A DNA stretch of 25,544 nucleotides from Xanthobacteraceae bacterium (GCA_019746355.1 JAIESC010000210.1:1-25544), one strand, 5' to 3'. Counted from the first letter of the stretch, positions 1 to 10,858 are shown. Numbers and translations: made by a program. Notes: generated from the letters alone by a model not told the origin.

Positions 1-58
1 GATGCCCGGCCATCGGATAGCCCATCACGCCGAGACCCAGAAACGCCACCTTCGCCAT
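1..58 (-). CDS. NAD(P)-binding beta-hydroxyacid dehydrogenase (3-hydroxyisobutyrate dehydrogenase-like), N-terminal fragment
   Basis: Only the first 19 codons lie in the window; the gene runs off the left edge. The visible residues are MAKVAFLGLGVMGYPMAGH. They form the first beta strand and glycine-rich turn (GxGxMGxxMA) of the Rossmann domain shared by 3-hydroxyisobutyrate, tartronate semialdehyde and glyoxylate/succinic semialdehyde reductases. The start is ATG at 58-56, preceded on the minus strand by GGAGAA at good spacing. The family oxidises or reduces small beta-hydroxyacids with NAD(P) in the cytoplasm, but the fragment is too short to name the substrate. It is divergent from the mrp gene, with about 175 bp between the starts. 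Confidence 0.8.
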   Translation of the reverse strand, partial: MAKVAFLGLGVMGYPMAGH

Positions 59-233
59 CGTCGTTCTCCCTTGGAAAAAACAGCCGCCGGCAAGCGTTGG
101 ACCCAAGCGTTGGAGCTAAGCGTTGTCCTGCCGGGATTTGGCCCGATGAATAACTTGCGAGGGCTCCGTTGACCATAGCGCCCGCGACACTATGGTGACG
201 GCCAAAATCGCGGGAACAAGCCAGGACAACGCA

Positions 234-1379
<1,146 letters not shown>

Positions 1380-1449
1380 AAGTCGGCTTGCGTTCCGAAC
1401 CGGCCGCGGGCCATGTTGCACTCAACCGCAATTCAACAGGGGGAAACGT

Positions 1450-2538
1450 ATGAAACGCCGTCAATTCCTGAAAACCGCAGGCCTTGGTGTGGCCGGATCG
1501 GCCATCGCCGCGCCCGCCATCGCCCAGTCGATGCCGGAGATCAAGTGGCGCTGCACGACCAGCTGGCCGAAGTCGCTCGATACGATCTATGGCGGCGTTG
1601 AAACCTTCGCCAAGGCGGTGGCGGAGGCGACCGACAACAAGTTTCAGATCCAGGTCTTCGCCGCGGGCGAGATCGTGCCGGGCCTTCAGGCCGCGGACGC
1701 CGTCACCGCCGGCACGGTCGAGATGTGCCACACCGCGTCCTACTATTATTTCGGCAAGGATCCGACGTTCACCTTCGGCACCTCGCTGCCGTTCGGCATG
1801 AACAAGCGGATGATGGACGCCTGGATGTTCTCCGGCGGCGGCGCGGACCTGCTGAACGACTTCTACAAGAAGTACAACATCTACGGCATCCCGGCCGGCA
1901 ACACCGGCGCGCAGATGGGCGGCTGGTTTCGGAAGGAGATCAAGGACGTCTCCGACATGAACGGCCTGAAGATGCGCATCGGCGGTTTCGCCGGCCGCAT
2001 CATGGCCAAGCTCGGGCTGGTCGCGCAGCAGATCGCCGGCGGTGACATCTATCCGGCGCTGGAGAAGGGCACCATCGACGCCGCCGAATGGGTCGGCCCC
2101 TATGACGACGAGAAGCTCGGCTTCCAGAAGGTCGCGCAGTTCTACTACTACCCGGGCTGGTGGGAAGGCGGCGCGATGCTGCACAACTTCATCAACATCG
2201 CGAAATGGAATTCGCTGCCGAAGAACTACCAGGCGATCATCCATCAGGCGTCGCACGTGGCGAATACGACGATGATGGCGAAGTACGATCAGGGCAATCC
2301 CGCCGCGCTCAAGCGGCTGATCGCCGGCGGCGCGCAGCTTCGCGCCTTCCCGGCCTCGGTGATGGATGCGTCGTTCAAGGCGGCGAACGAGATCTACGCC
2401 GAGCTGTCGGCCAGCAACGCCGACTTCAAGAGGGTCTACGATGCCTGCGTCGCCTTCCGCGGCGACCAGTATCTGTGGTGGCAGGTCGCCGAATACGGCT
2501 TCGACACCTTCATGATCCGGGCCCGCACCCGCACCTGA
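1450..2538 (+). CDS. TRAP transporter substrate-binding protein, DctP family, TakP-like (copy 1 of 3)
   Basis: This 362-aa periplasmic binding protein would deliver an organic acid to a DctQM permease. The N-terminus [18 protein letters not shown] is a twin-arginine signal with a cleavage site near AIAQ (about residue 26), as is common in TakP-type proteins. Family hallmarks are GEIVPGLQAADAV (73-85), NTGAQMGGWF (151-160), KMRIGGFAG with the conserved carboxylate-clamping Arg176, and [12 protein letters not shown] (213-224). The overall pattern closely matches what I recall of Rhodobacter TakP, which binds 2-oxoacids such as pyruvate with sodium. The cleft segment reads EMCHTASYYYFGKDPTFTF, unlike copy 2. 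The ATG is preceded by GGGGGAAA. A strong terminator follows at 2566. Substrate class is inferred; the exact ligand is unknown. Confidence 0.93.
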   Translation: MKRRQFLKTAGLGVAGSAIAAPAIAQSMPEIKWRCTTSWPKSLDTIYGGVETFAKAVAEATDNKFQIQVFAAGEIVPGLQAADAVTAGTVEMCHTASYYYFGKDPTFTFGTSLPFGMNKRMMDAWMFSGGGADLLNDFYKKYNIYGIPAGNTGAQMGGWFRKEIKDVSDMNGLKMRIGGFAGRIMAKLGLVAQQIAGGDIYPALEKGTIDAAEWVGPYDDEKLGFQKVAQFYYYPGWWEGGAMLHNFINIAKWNSLPKNYQAIIHQASHVANTTMMAKYDQGNPAALKRLIAGGAQLRAFPASVMDASFKAANEIYAELSASNADFKRVYDACVAFRGDQYLWWQVAEYGFDTFMIRARTRT

Positions 2539-2565
2539 GGGTGACGGCGGCCCAATTGGTCGCAG

Positions 2566-2598
2566 CCCCGGAGGCTCCGCCTCCGGGGTTTTGCTTTT
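2566..2598 (+). terminator. Intrinsic terminator after TRAP binding protein copy 1
   Basis: A perfect 9-bp stem, CCCCGGAGG (2566-2574) with CCTCCGGGG (2580-2588), has loop CTCCG and is followed by TTTTGCTTTT. It lies 28 bp after the stop codon and 104 bp before the next start, so copies 1 and 2 are probably separately transcribed, or copy 2 receives only read-through. Confidence 0.85.
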
Positions 2599-2644
2599 AT
2601 GGGGCGAAATTTGACCTTAAAATACCAGAAGTTGTCGTTCGTGA

Positions 2645-3790
<1,146 letters not shown>

Positions 3791-3839
3791 CGGGCGGCTA
3801 GCGGGCGCCCGGTTGACCGGCCGAGCTTTTGCACTGCGG

Positions 3840-3877
3840 GACCGCGGCAGAATGCCATTCCGCCGCGGTCTTTTATT
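3840..3877 (+). terminator. Intrinsic terminator after TRAP binding protein copy 2
   Basis: The 9-bp stem is GACCGCGGC (3840-3848) with GCCGCGGTC (3862-3870). The loop contains a further GAAT/ATTC pairing, and TTTTATT follows. It lies 50 bp after the copy 2 stop codon and leaves about 125 bp for a separate copy 3 promoter. Confidence 0.8.
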
Positions 3878-4000
3878 GCGGTCGGTTATTGCCTAAGCTC
3901 GTCTCACTGTCGGCGTGGGAAGACGTCGCGGTTCGCTTGCAGACGATACTTTGGACTGCCCTTTCTCGCGCCGACGAACAACAGCGAGGGGGGAAACGTC

Positions 4001-5089
4001 ATGAAGCGTCGTGAATTCCTGAAGGCCGCGGGCCTGGGCACCGCGGCGTCGGCCGTTGCCGCGCCGGCCATCGCCCAGTCCATGCCCGAGGTGAAGTGGC
4101 GATTGACGGCAAGCTGGCCGAAATCGCTCGATACGCTCTACGGCGGCTGCGAGTTCTTTGCCAAGCGCATCGCCGAGATCACCGACAACCGCTTCCAGGT
4201 CCAGGTGTTCGCCGCAGGCGAAATCGTGCCCGGGCTGCAGGTGCTCGACGCCGTGCAGAACGGCACGGTCGAGATGGGCAACACCGCACTTTATTACTAC
4301 TGGGGCAAGGATCCGTCGTTCACCTACGGCACGGCACTGCCGTTCGGCGTCAACGCGCGGCAGATGAGCGCGTGGCTGCGCTTCGGGGGCGGCGAGCAGC
4401 TGCTCAACGAGCTTCTGAAGAATTACAACTGCATCGGTTTCGCCGCCGCCAACACCGGCGCGCAGATGGGCGGCTGGTTCCGCAAGGAGCTGAACAATCT
4501 CGGCGACATGTCCGGCCTGAAGATGCGGATCGGCGGCTTTGCCGGCACGATCATGTCGAAGGTCGGCCTCGTGCCGCAGCAGCTTGCCGCGCCCGACATC
4601 TATCCGGCGCTGGAGAAGGGCACGCTCGACGCGGCGGAGTGGGTCGGCCCGTATGACGACGAGAAGCTCGGCTTCTACAAGGTGGCGCGGTACTACTACT
4701 ATCCGGGCTGGTGGGAGGGCTGCGGCCAGGCCCACAACATCATGAACATCGCCAAGTGGAACGAGCTGCCCAAGCACTATCAGGCGGCCATCCAGGCGGC
4801 GTCGGCCGATGCCTGGAACTACGTGATCGCGCGCTACGACTATGCCAATCCGGCCGCGCTCAAGCGCCTGCTCTCCGGCGGTGCGCAGTTGCGGGCGTTC
4901 CCGCAGGACGTGATGGAGGCCTGCTACAAAGCCGCCCATGACATCTATGCCGACCTGTCGAAGACCAATCCGATGTTCAAGAAGATGTACGACAGCCTGG
5001 TGCCGTTCCGCAGCGACTCGTATCTGTGGATGCAGGTGGCCGAGGGCGGATTCGACAACTTCATGATCCGCATGCGCACGCGGGCCTAG
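4001..5089 (+). CDS. TRAP transporter substrate-binding protein, DctP family, TakP-like (copy 3 of 3)
   Basis: This is the third 362-aa paralogue, gaplessly alignable with the other two. It has a twin-arginine signal ([13 protein letters not shown]) and cleavage near AIAQS. It keeps NTGAQMGGWF, the clamp Arg176 in KMRIGGFAG and [12 protein letters not shown]. It is the most divergent at the cleft: EMGNTALYYYWGKDPSFTY replaces the Cys-His pair of the other copies, and [13 protein letters not shown] replaces [13 protein letters not shown]. The ATG follows GAGGGGGGAAA. It is convergent with the dctM-type gene, with only a terminator between them. A changed ligand is inferred, not shown. The gene is intact and full length for the family. 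Confidence 0.93.
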   Translation: MKRREFLKAAGLGTAASAVAAPAIAQSMPEVKWRLTASWPKSLDTLYGGCEFFAKRIAEITDNRFQVQVFAAGEIVPGLQVLDAVQNGTVEMGNTALYYYWGKDPSFTYGTALPFGVNARQMSAWLRFGGGEQLLNELLKNYNCIGFAAANTGAQMGGWFRKELNNLGDMSGLKMRIGGFAGTIMSKVGLVPQQLAAPDIYPALEKGTLDAAEWVGPYDDEKLGFYKVARYYYYPGWWEGCGQAHNIMNIAKWNELPKHYQAAIQAASADAWNYVIARYDYANPAALKRLLSGGAQLRAFPQDVMEACYKAAHDIYADLSKTNPMFKKMYDSLVPFRSDSYLWMQVAEGGFDNFMIRMRTRA

Positions 5090-5122
5090 GCATTCAGACG
5101 ATTTGGCAAGCCGTTGCGAAGT

Positions 5123-5148
5123 CCCGGAGCGCGAGCTCCGGGGCTTTT
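5123..5148 (+). terminator. Intrinsic terminator after TRAP binding protein copy 3
   Basis: A perfect 8-bp stem, CCCGGAGC (5123-5130) with GCTCCGGG (5135-5142), is closed by the GNRA tetraloop GCGA and followed by GCTTTTGC. It separates copy 3 from the convergent permease genes. The minus-strand side lacks a T-run, so it probably acts only on the + strand. Confidence 0.8.
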
Positions 5149-5173
5149 GCCTTCAGGTTCAGCGTGACGGCGG

Positions 5174-6607
5174 TCAGAGCTTCGGCGGCCCGAGGTCAAG
5201 CGTCGGCGGCGGCAGGTCGAGTCCCGGCAGGTTGCGCAGCTGCTGCTCGATCATCGCCGGATCGACCTTGGGCGGCTTGTCGAGCATGAACGTGACCGTC
5301 TGCGGAAATGCGATCAGCAGCGCGACCAGGATGAGCTGGAGCACGACCCAGGGAATCGCGCCGAGATAGATGTCGGAGCTCTTCACCGTTCGCGGGGCAA
5401 TGCCGCGTATGTAGAACAGCGCAAAGCCGAACGGCGGGTGCATGAAGCTCGTCTGCACGTTGGCGCCGATCAGGATGCCGAACCAGATCAGGTCGATGCC
5501 GAGCTTCTCGGCCGCCGGCGCCAGCAGCGGGATGATGATGAAGGCGATCTCGAAGAAATCGAGGAAGAAGGCAATGATGAAGACAAAGATGTTGACGAAG
5601 ATCAGGAAGCCGACGGCACCGCCCGGCAGCGACGTCAGCAGGTGCTCGATCCACTCCTTGCCGCCGACGCCTTGGAACACCAGGCTGAACACGCGCGCGC
5701 CGATCAGGATGAACACCACCATGGCGGTGATCCGCATGGTCGACGACATGCCCTGATAGATCAGGTCCCAGGACAGCCGGCCGTTGACCCAGGCGAGCGC
5801 GAGGCCGCCGACCACGCCCATGGCGCCGGCCTCGGTCGGCGTCGCAAGGCCCATGAAGATGGTGCCGAGCACGAGGAAAATCAGGATCACCGACGGCACC
5901 ATGCCGCGGATGCAGCGGCTGGCCAGCGCCCAGCCGCGCAAGGTGCGCGCCTCCGGCGGCAGCGCCGGGACGTCCTGCGGGCGGATATAGGTCAGGAGCA
6001 GCACGTAGGCGGCAAACAATGCCACCTGGAGGAAGCTCGGGCCGACCGCACCGAGATACATGTCGCCGACCGACTTGCCGAGCTGATCGGCGAGCACGAC
6101 CAGCACCAGCGACGGCGGGATCAGTTGGGTGATGGTGCCGGAGGCCGCGATCACGCCGGTGGTGTGACGGATCGAATAGCCGTAGCGCATCATCACCGGC
6201 ATCGCGATGATGCCCATGGCGATGACCGAGGCCGCGACCGTGCCGGTGATCGCCCCGAGCACCGCGCCGACCAGGATCACCGCGTAGGAGAGGCCGCCGC
6301 GGATCGGCCCGAACAGCTGCCCGAAGCCTTCGAGCAAGTCCTCGGCAAGGCCGCATCGCTCGAGGATCGTACCCATCAGCGTGAAGAACGGAATGGCGAG
6401 CAGCAGGTCGTTGGAGACGATGGCGAAGAGCTGGAACGTCAGGTTGCCGAGGAAGTCGGCGCGGATCAGGCCAAGCTCGATGCCGATGAAGCCGAAGAAC
6501 AGGCCGACCGCGGCGAGCGAGAACGCCGCCGGGTAGCCGATCACCATGAACAGCATCATGCCCGCGAACATCAGCGGGGCCATGTTGTGGGTGACGAAAT
6601 CGATCAT
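5174..6607 (-). CDS. TRAP transporter large permease subunit, DctM family
   Basis: This 477-residue integral membrane protein forms the sodium-coupled translocation path of a TRAP transporter. It has about a dozen hydrophobic segments and family signatures: LAIPFFTLMGTILERCGLAEDLL near 70-90, GAVLGAITGTVAASV near 114-128, ASGTITQLIPPSLVLVVLAD near 155-175, FMGLATPTEAGAMGVVGGL in the middle, and ANVQTSFMHPPFGFALFY near the C-terminus. It is longer than the roughly 425-residue norm because of a polar Pro-rich tail after the last membrane segment (from about residue 440). The ATG at 6607 overlaps the stop of the small subunit by 4 bp (ATGA), indicating translational coupling. The encoded permease is probably used by one or more of the neighbouring binding proteins. 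Confidence 0.95.
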   Translation of the reverse strand: MIDFVTHNMAPLMFAGMMLFMVIGYPAAFSLAAVGLFFGFIGIELGLIRADFLGNLTFQLFAIVSNDLLLAIPFFTLMGTILERCGLAEDLLEGFGQLFGPIRGGLSYAVILVGAVLGAITGTVAASVIAMGIIAMPVMMRYGYSIRHTTGVIAASGTITQLIPPSLVLVVLADQLGKSVGDMYLGAVGPSFLQVALFAAYVLLLTYIRPQDVPALPPEARTLRGWALASRCIRGMVPSVILIFLVLGTIFMGLATPTEAGAMGVVGGLALAWVNGRLSWDLIYQGMSSTMRITAMVVFILIGARVFSLVFQGVGGKEWIEHLLTSLPGGAVGFLIFVNIFVFIIAFFLDFFEIAFIIIPLLAPAAEKLGIDLIWFGILIGANVQTSFMHPPFGFALFYIRGIAPRTVKSSDIYLGAIPWVVLQLILVALLIAFPQTVTFMLDKPPKVDPAMIEQQLRNLPGLDLPPPTLDLGPPKL

Positions 6608-7227
6608 TGCAGCGGCTTCTCGTAGGCGTGCTCACGCCGGTAGCCAGGCACGGTGAGCGCCGCGATGCATTTGATGATTTCGGAGATGCCCTGAAGCGCG
6701 ACCAGGCCGAAGCCGATCGGCAGCACGAGCTTGACCGGCCAGCGCACCAGGCCGCCGGCATTGGTCGAGACTTCACCGGAAATCCACGCGTCCACGAACC
6801 ACGGCCAGGTGAAATACATCAGCACGAGGCACATCGGCATCAGGAACAGGACGCCGCCCATCAGGTCGATCAGGATGCGCGCCCGGTCGCTGACCATGCC
6901 GTAGAGCAGATCGACCCGCACGTGCTCGTTGACCTTCAGCGTCCATGCGGCGCCGAACAGCACCATGCCGGCGAACATGTACCACTGCGCCTCCAGGAAC
7001 GCGTTGGAGTTGTTGCCGTACCAGCGGATCAGGTCCTGGATGCCGGCCAGGAAGTGGAATTCGCGGCTCAGCGCGATCAGGCCGTTGATGCCGTAGCGGA
7101 AGCCGGCATTGGCGGCGCTGAGCAGCGCGGAGATCAGCACGAGATAATTTGCGATGACGCCAAACCGGTAATTCACGGCGTCGATGCCGCGGCTGAGTTT
7201 CAGCAGCGTATGTATCGTCCCGTCCAA
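6604..7227 (-). CDS. TRAP transporter small permease subunit, DctQ family
   Basis: This 207-residue inner-membrane protein has four hydrophobic segments (about 20-42, 88-102, 126-148 and 168-188). The DctQ signature VNEHVRVDLLYG is near residue 110. It has the extra loop between the first two segments (about 43-85) seen in TakQ-like members. The start codon is TTG at 7227-7225, preceded by GAGGGG with seven bases of spacing, which decides this start. It is the first gene of a two-gene unit with dctM. DctQ is an accessory partner that packs against DctM and contacts the binding protein. No binding-protein gene lies on the same strand; the three candidates are convergent. Confidence 0.92.
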   Translation of the reverse strand: MDGTIHTLLKLSRGIDAVNYRFGVIANYLVLISALLSAANAGFRYGINGLIALSREFHFLAGIQDLIRWYGNNSNAFLEAQWYMFAGMVLFGAAWTLKVNEHVRVDLLYGMVSDRARILIDLMGGVLFLMPMCLVLMYFTWPWFVDAWISGEVSTNAGGLVRWPVKLVLPIGFGLVALQGISEIIKCIAALTVPGYRREHAYEKPLQ

Positions 7228-7409
7228 ACCGGTTCCCCTCCCGGGCGGCCAGCCGGGGCAGGCCGCAAATGCCTTGTCGCTTCCCCCGCTCGACCGCGTC
7301 CCCCGGGCGAGCCATGACAGCTAATCTGAAGGCTCCATGGGCCGTCAATCGAAACTTGGTCTAACGGCAAAACCGCCGGAAATGCGGGCTTCCAGCGCTT
7401 CGGCTGTGC

Positions 7410-8312
7410 TCAGGCGGCGGTCTGCGCTTCGGCGCTGAGCCTGCGCCGCCGCACCGCCTCGCGGTGCAGCGTATAGATGCCACTGCCCACAATCAGCAGT
7501 GCACCGAACACGGTCCAGCCGTCCGGGAGCTCGGCGAACACGAGATATCCGGCAACGGCGGAGGTGATCAGGTACGTGTACCGGAATGGCGCGACCACCG
7601 AAAGGTCGACGTCGCGGAAGCCCAGCGCCATGAGATAGATCGCGATCCCGACAAACACCGAAGCAATGAAGAGTTGAAAGAGATCGGCGCTCGCAAGCAT
7701 CCGCCAGCTCTCGGTCACGATGAAAAAGGCTCCGAACAGCGTGATGCCGACGGCGCCCCAGAACGCCACCACCATCACCGGCACGCCGTGGCCGATGCGA
7801 CGGTTGGCAGTTTCGCGCAGTGCTGCGAACAACGCGGATGCCGCCGCGACGATGGCCCAGATATCGAACGACGCAGGCACCGGCTTGATCACGAACAGCG
7901 CGCCGATGCAGCCGATGCTGATGGCGATCCAGCGGCGCCAGCCGACGCTCTCGCGGAACAGCAGCACCGCCAGCACGGTGATCAGCAGCGGGCCGATCTG
8001 CAGCACGGCCGCGACGTTGGCGAGCGGCATGTGCGCGAGCGCGGTGATGAAGGCCACGGTGGAAAGCCCGTCGAAGGCCGAGCGCGCGGTGAGCAGCGGG
8101 CTCAACGCTGTGCCGATTTCTTTCCGAAGGCCGAGCGCCATCGCGACCGCGCCGATCAGCAGCATCGCCATGATGCCGCGCACGAAGATCACTTCACCGA
8201 CCGGGTAGCTCCGCAGGATCTGCTTCACCAGCACGTCGTTGACGGTGTACGAGGCCATGCAGCCGACAATGGCAAGCACGCCGCGCTGGTTTCTGCTCAA
8301 GGATGTCGGCAC
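7410..8312 (-). CDS. DMT-superfamily transporter with two EamA domains
   Basis: This 300-aa protein has ten predicted membrane segments in two repeated EamA halves (about 10-140 and 150-290), the standard size for drug/metabolite exporters of the inner membrane. Typical features are an N-terminal helix followed by VKQILRSYPVGEVIFVRGIMA-like sequence, and the second half ending with GAWTVFG-type WTVFGALLIVGSGIYTLHRE. The start is GTG at 8312, preceded by GGAG five bases upstream. It begins 24 bp after the moaA stop codon on the same strand, so the two are probably cotranscribed. The substrate cannot be read from sequence; amino acids or other small metabolites are typical for the family. Confidence 0.9.
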   Translation of the reverse strand: MPTSLSRNQRGVLAIVGCMASYTVNDVLVKQILRSYPVGEVIFVRGIMAMLLIGAVAMALGLRKEIGTALSPLLTARSAFDGLSTVAFITALAHMPLANVAAVLQIGPLLITVLAVLLFRESVGWRRWIAISIGCIGALFVIKPVPASFDIWAIVAAASALFAALRETANRRIGHGVPVMVVAFWGAVGITLFGAFFIVTESWRMLASADLFQLFIASVFVGIAIYLMALGFRDVDLSVVAPFRYTYLITSAVAGYLVFAELPDGWTVFGALLIVGSGIYTLHREAVRRRRLSAEAQTAA

Positions 8313-8336
8313 GACGGCTCCGGCCGTGACCGCGGA

Positions 8337-9383
8337 TCAACCGCCAGTAACGCTCATATGTCGGGACAGCGCCGGACGCTTGTGACGGCGGTCGATGACG
8401 AAGTCGTGGCCCTTGGGCTTGCGGGTGATGGCCTCGTCGATGGCCGCGTAGAGCGCGTCGTTGGATTCGGAGGCGCGCAGCGGCGCGCGCAGGTCCGCCG
8501 CATCCTCCTGGCCGAGGCACATATAGAGCGTGCCGGTGCAGGTGATGCGGACACGGTTGCAGGATTCACAGAAGTTGTGCGTCATCGGCGTGATGAAGCC
8601 GAGCCGCCCGCCGGTTTCCTTGACGCGCACGTAGCGCGCCGGGCCGCCGGTCTTGTAGTCGATGTCCTCGAACGAGAAGCGCTCGGCCAGCCGCGCCCGC
8701 ACCATCGAGAGCGGCAGGTACTGATCGAGTCGGTTCTCGCCAATCTCGCCGAGCGGCATCACCTCGATGATCGTCATATCCATGCCTCGTCCGTGGGACC
8801 AGGACACGAGATCAGCCAGCTCGTTCTCGTTGACGCCCTTGAGCGCCACCGCGTTGATCTTCACCTTCAGCCCCGCGGCCTGCGCCGCATCGATGCCGGC
8901 GATCACCTTGTCAAGATCGCCCCAGCGGGTGATGGCGCGGAACTTGTCGGGATCGAGCGTATCGAGCGAAACATTGATCCGCTCGACGCCGTAGCCCTTC
9001 AGCTCGGCGGCGTATTTGACGAGCTGCGAACCGTTGGTCGTGACGGTCAATTCGTCGAGCGCGCCGGATTTCAGATGCCGCGACAGCGACGCGAACAGGG
9101 TCATGATTCCGCGGCGCACCAGCGGCTCGCCGCCGGTGAGGCGGAGCTTGCGCACCCCTTTGGCGACGAAGGCCGTGCAGAGCCGGTCGAGCTCCTCGAG
9201 AGTCAGCAGGTCCGCCTTGGGCAGGAACGACATGTGCTCCGCCATGCAATAGACGCAGCGGAAGTCGCAACGGTCCGTCACCGACACGCGCAGGTACGTG
9301 ATCGCCCGCGCGAACGGGTCGATCAGCGGGGCAGGGGCGACCGCAGGGCGGTCGAGGGTGACGGCGGGTCCGGCAATCGTCAT
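8337..9383 (-). CDS. moaA: GTP 3',8-cyclase (molybdenum cofactor biosynthesis protein A)
   Basis: This 348-residue radical SAM enzyme, with partner MoaC, converts GTP to cyclic pyranopterin monophosphate, the first step of molybdenum cofactor synthesis. The N-terminal SAM cluster motif is C39-x3-C43-x2-C46 ([11 protein letters not shown]). The [11 protein letters not shown] motif follows. The second cluster ligands are C272, C275 and C289 (C-x2-C-x13-C). The protein ends in the required Gly-Gly (MSVTGG). The ATG at 9383 has GAGGAA four bases upstream; a TTG 21 bp further upstream has weaker support. It is the first gene of a probable unit with the DMT transporter and is divergent from the DUF971 gene, with 104 bp between starts. 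No Moco riboswitch was recognised in that gap. Confidence 0.96.
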   Translation of the reverse strand: MTIAGPAVTLDRPAVAPAPLIDPFARAITYLRVSVTDRCDFRCVYCMAEHMSFLPKADLLTLEELDRLCTAFVAKGVRKLRLTGGEPLVRRGIMTLFASLSRHLKSGALDELTVTTNGSQLVKYAAELKGYGVERINVSLDTLDPDKFRAITRWGDLDKVIAGIDAAQAAGLKVKINAVALKGVNENELADLVSWSHGRGMDMTIIEVMPLGEIGENRLDQYLPLSMVRARLAERFSFEDIDYKTGGPARYVRVKETGGRLGFITPMTHNFCESCNRVRITCTGTLYMCLGQEDAADLRAPLRASESNDALYAAIDEAITRKPKGHDFVIDRRHKRPALSRHMSVTGG

Positions 9384-9487
9384 GAAGTTCCTCAGGCGGC
9401 CCAATTGTGACCGGTCGGCCGATCCACGTCCAGGCTCGTTATTCCCTGCTATATATAGGGGCCTATGGGTGTTTTTGGGAGATTGAA

Positions 9488-9868
9488 ATGGCGGCCGACA
9501 CGCGGCCCTGGCCTACCGAATTGCGGCTTGCCAAGGACCGCAAGGCGCTGACCGTGACCTTCGACACCGGCGAAAGCTATGCGCTGGATGCCGAATATCT
9601 GCGGGTGATGAGCCCGAGCGCCGAGGTGCAGGGTCATTCGCCGGACGAGCGCAAGACCGTGCCCGGCAAGCGCCAGGTCGCGATCCTGGAGGTGCATCCG
9701 ATCGGCAACTATGCCGTGCGCCTCGTGTTCGACGACCTGCATTCGACCGGCATCTACAGCTGGGACTACTTCGCCGAGCTCGGCCGCGACCGCGCGGCCA
9801 AGTGGCAGTTCTATCTCGACGAGCTCGCGAGCAAGGGGCTGAGCCGTGATCCCGCGCCGCGGCACTAA
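9488..9868 (+). CDS. DUF971 domain protein
   Basis: This 126-residue protein consists of one DUF971 domain (also found at the N-terminus of gamma-butyrobetaine hydroxylase). The recognisable core is [19 protein letters not shown] at the N-terminus, [13 protein letters not shown] in the middle and [21 protein letters not shown] near the C-terminus. DUF971 is also the C-terminal domain of the chloroplast Fe-S carrier HCF101, where it follows DUF59 and Mrp domains, so a role near Fe-S assembly is plausible but unproven here. The ATG at 9488 follows TTGGGAGAT. The gene is divergent from moaA, which encodes an Fe-S enzyme, and lies about 8 kb from the mrp gene. Confidence 0.88.
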   Translation: MAADTRPWPTELRLAKDRKALTVTFDTGESYALDAEYLRVMSPSAEVQGHSPDERKTVPGKRQVAILEVHPIGNYAVRLVFDDLHSTGIYSWDYFAELGRDRAAKWQFYLDELASKGLSRDPAPRH

Positions 9869-9895
9869 GGCGCATCCCGGTCAATTCTTGCGTTT

Positions 9896-9967
9896 GCGCA
9901 TGTCCTTTCGGAAAACCGGTGCCCACCCCGGATCAAGTCCGGGGCAGGCTTTTTCCGGGACATGCGC
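9896..9967. repeat. RIME/REP-like interspersed palindrome
   Basis: This is a 72-bp nested inverted repeat between the convergent DUF971 and L,D-transpeptidase genes. Outer arms are GCGCATGTCC (9896-9905) and GGACATGCGC (9958-9967). Middle arms are CGGAAAA (9909-9915) and TTTTCCG (9951-9957). The inner hairpin is CCCCGGA (9926-9932) with TCCGGGG (9938-9944). The sequence style matches intergenic palindromic elements that are scattered in many copies through rhizobial genomes. It could fold at the 3' ends of both flanking transcripts. Confidence 0.75.
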
Positions 9968-9983
9968 TGGCCGCGTCGCGCCG

Positions 9984-10577
9984 CTACTGCACGATCACCG
10001 TCGTGCCGATCGGCACCCGGTTGTACAGATCCATCACGTCGTCGTTGGTCATGCGAAAGCAGCCCGACGACACTGCCTGCCCAATGGTCTCCGGCTCGTT
10101 TGAGCCGTGGATGCGGTAGAGCGTGCCGCCGAGATAGAGCGCCCGCGCGCCGAGCGGGTTTTCGATGCCGCCTGCCATGTATCGCGGCAGGCCGGGCTGG
10201 CGCTTGAGCATCTGCTCCGGCGGCGTCCATGACGGCCATTCCTTCTTCGCGGAGACCTTGCGCATGCCCTTCCAGGTGAAGCCGACGCGGCCGACGCCGA
10301 TGCCGTATTGCAGCGCCGTGCCGTCGCCCTGCACGAGATAGAGCTTCCGCTCGGCGGTGTTGATGACGATGGTGCCGGGTTTGTGTTGGCCGCCGTAGCT
10401 CACCCGGGTGCGGCTCGTATCCGAGCCGCCGAAGCCGAAGAAATTGAAGTTGCGCCCGCGCGGCGAGCCGCCGCCCAGCATCTCGTAGCGCTCGTTGTCG
10501 GATTGCGCGCTTGCGCGATCGGTCAAGCCGAGCAGCGCCACAATCGCGATCAGCGCGGCGAAGGCACGCGGCAGCAT
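9984..10577 (-). CDS. L,D-transpeptidase (YkuD domain), secreted
   Basis: This 197-aa periplasmic enzyme would make or exchange 3-3 peptidoglycan cross-links, or attach proteins to peptidoglycan. A signal peptide occupies residues 1-24 (hydrophobic AFAALIAIVALLGL, cleavage near ASAQS). The YkuD domain spans about 67-197. It starts PGTIVINTAERKLYLVQ and carries the catalytic motif HGSN (His157) and SSGCFRM (Cys173, Arg175). The start is ATG at 10577, with GGAGGG eight bases upstream; an in-frame start at 10649 would put 24 extra residues before the signal. A perfect CCTGTCAA/TTGACAGG dyad is centred 101 bp upstream of the start, suggesting control by the neighbouring two-component system. The 10578-10669 gap showed no convincing core promoter. 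Confidence 0.93.
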   Translation of the reverse strand: MLPRAFAALIAIVALLGLTDRASAQSDNERYEMLGGGSPRGRNFNFFGFGGSDTSRTRVSYGGQHKPGTIVINTAERKLYLVQGDGTALQYGIGVGRVGFTWKGMRKVSAKKEWPSWTPPEQMLKRQPGLPRYMAGGIENPLGARALYLGGTLYRIHGSNEPETIGQAVSSGCFRMTNDDVMDLYNRVPIGTTVIVQ

Positions 10578-10669
10578 TCCGGATTCCCTCCTGTTGATTG
10601 GCCGTTCGTCGGGGGGCGCAAAGTGGCCATAATCCGGCTGTCGCGGCAACCGGGATGTTGTCGCGGGGG

Positions 10670-10687
10670 CCTGTCAATGTTGACAGG
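10670..10687. promoter_or_regulatory. 18-bp dyad operator candidate, site 1 (upstream of the L,D-transpeptidase)
   Basis: CCTGTCAA (10670-10677), TG, TTGACAGG (10680-10687) is a perfect 8-bp-arm inverted repeat. Its centre is 101 bp upstream of the L,D-transpeptidase ATG. The same dyad recurs at 12695 and, with two changes, at 13190. The symmetry and spacing suit a dimeric helix-turn-helix regulator. The local LuxR-type response regulator is the inferred binder. Confidence 0.65.
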
Positions 10688-10858
10688 TGCCGCGGGAGAG
10701 GGGCATCGGCCATCATCGCCGCGGTTCCTCGTCGACGGTCGGCGTGACACCCCCGACAGAGCACGGCGGTCGGAGATGAGGGACCAAGCCGGCCTTGCCA
10801 GGGCCGATGTCGCCAACGCCTCAATCGGGCGCCGGCCCGAATGGGGGATCGCTCCTGG

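Noticed and set aside
7464..9410. 648-aa plus-strand open frame opposite the DMT transporter and moaA
   Set aside because: It spans two clearly real genes on the other strand, is rich in His/Arg/Gln/Asp, and matches no family.
9384..9487. Molybdenum cofactor riboswitch before moaA
   Set aside because: The moaA leader within the 104-bp divergent gap is too short and shows none of the expected multi-helix structure.
10688..10858. Hairpin near 10835-10850 as a terminator of the response-regulator gene
   Set aside because: TCGGGC/GCCCGA pairs with a 4-base loop, but no T-run follows on the minus strand.
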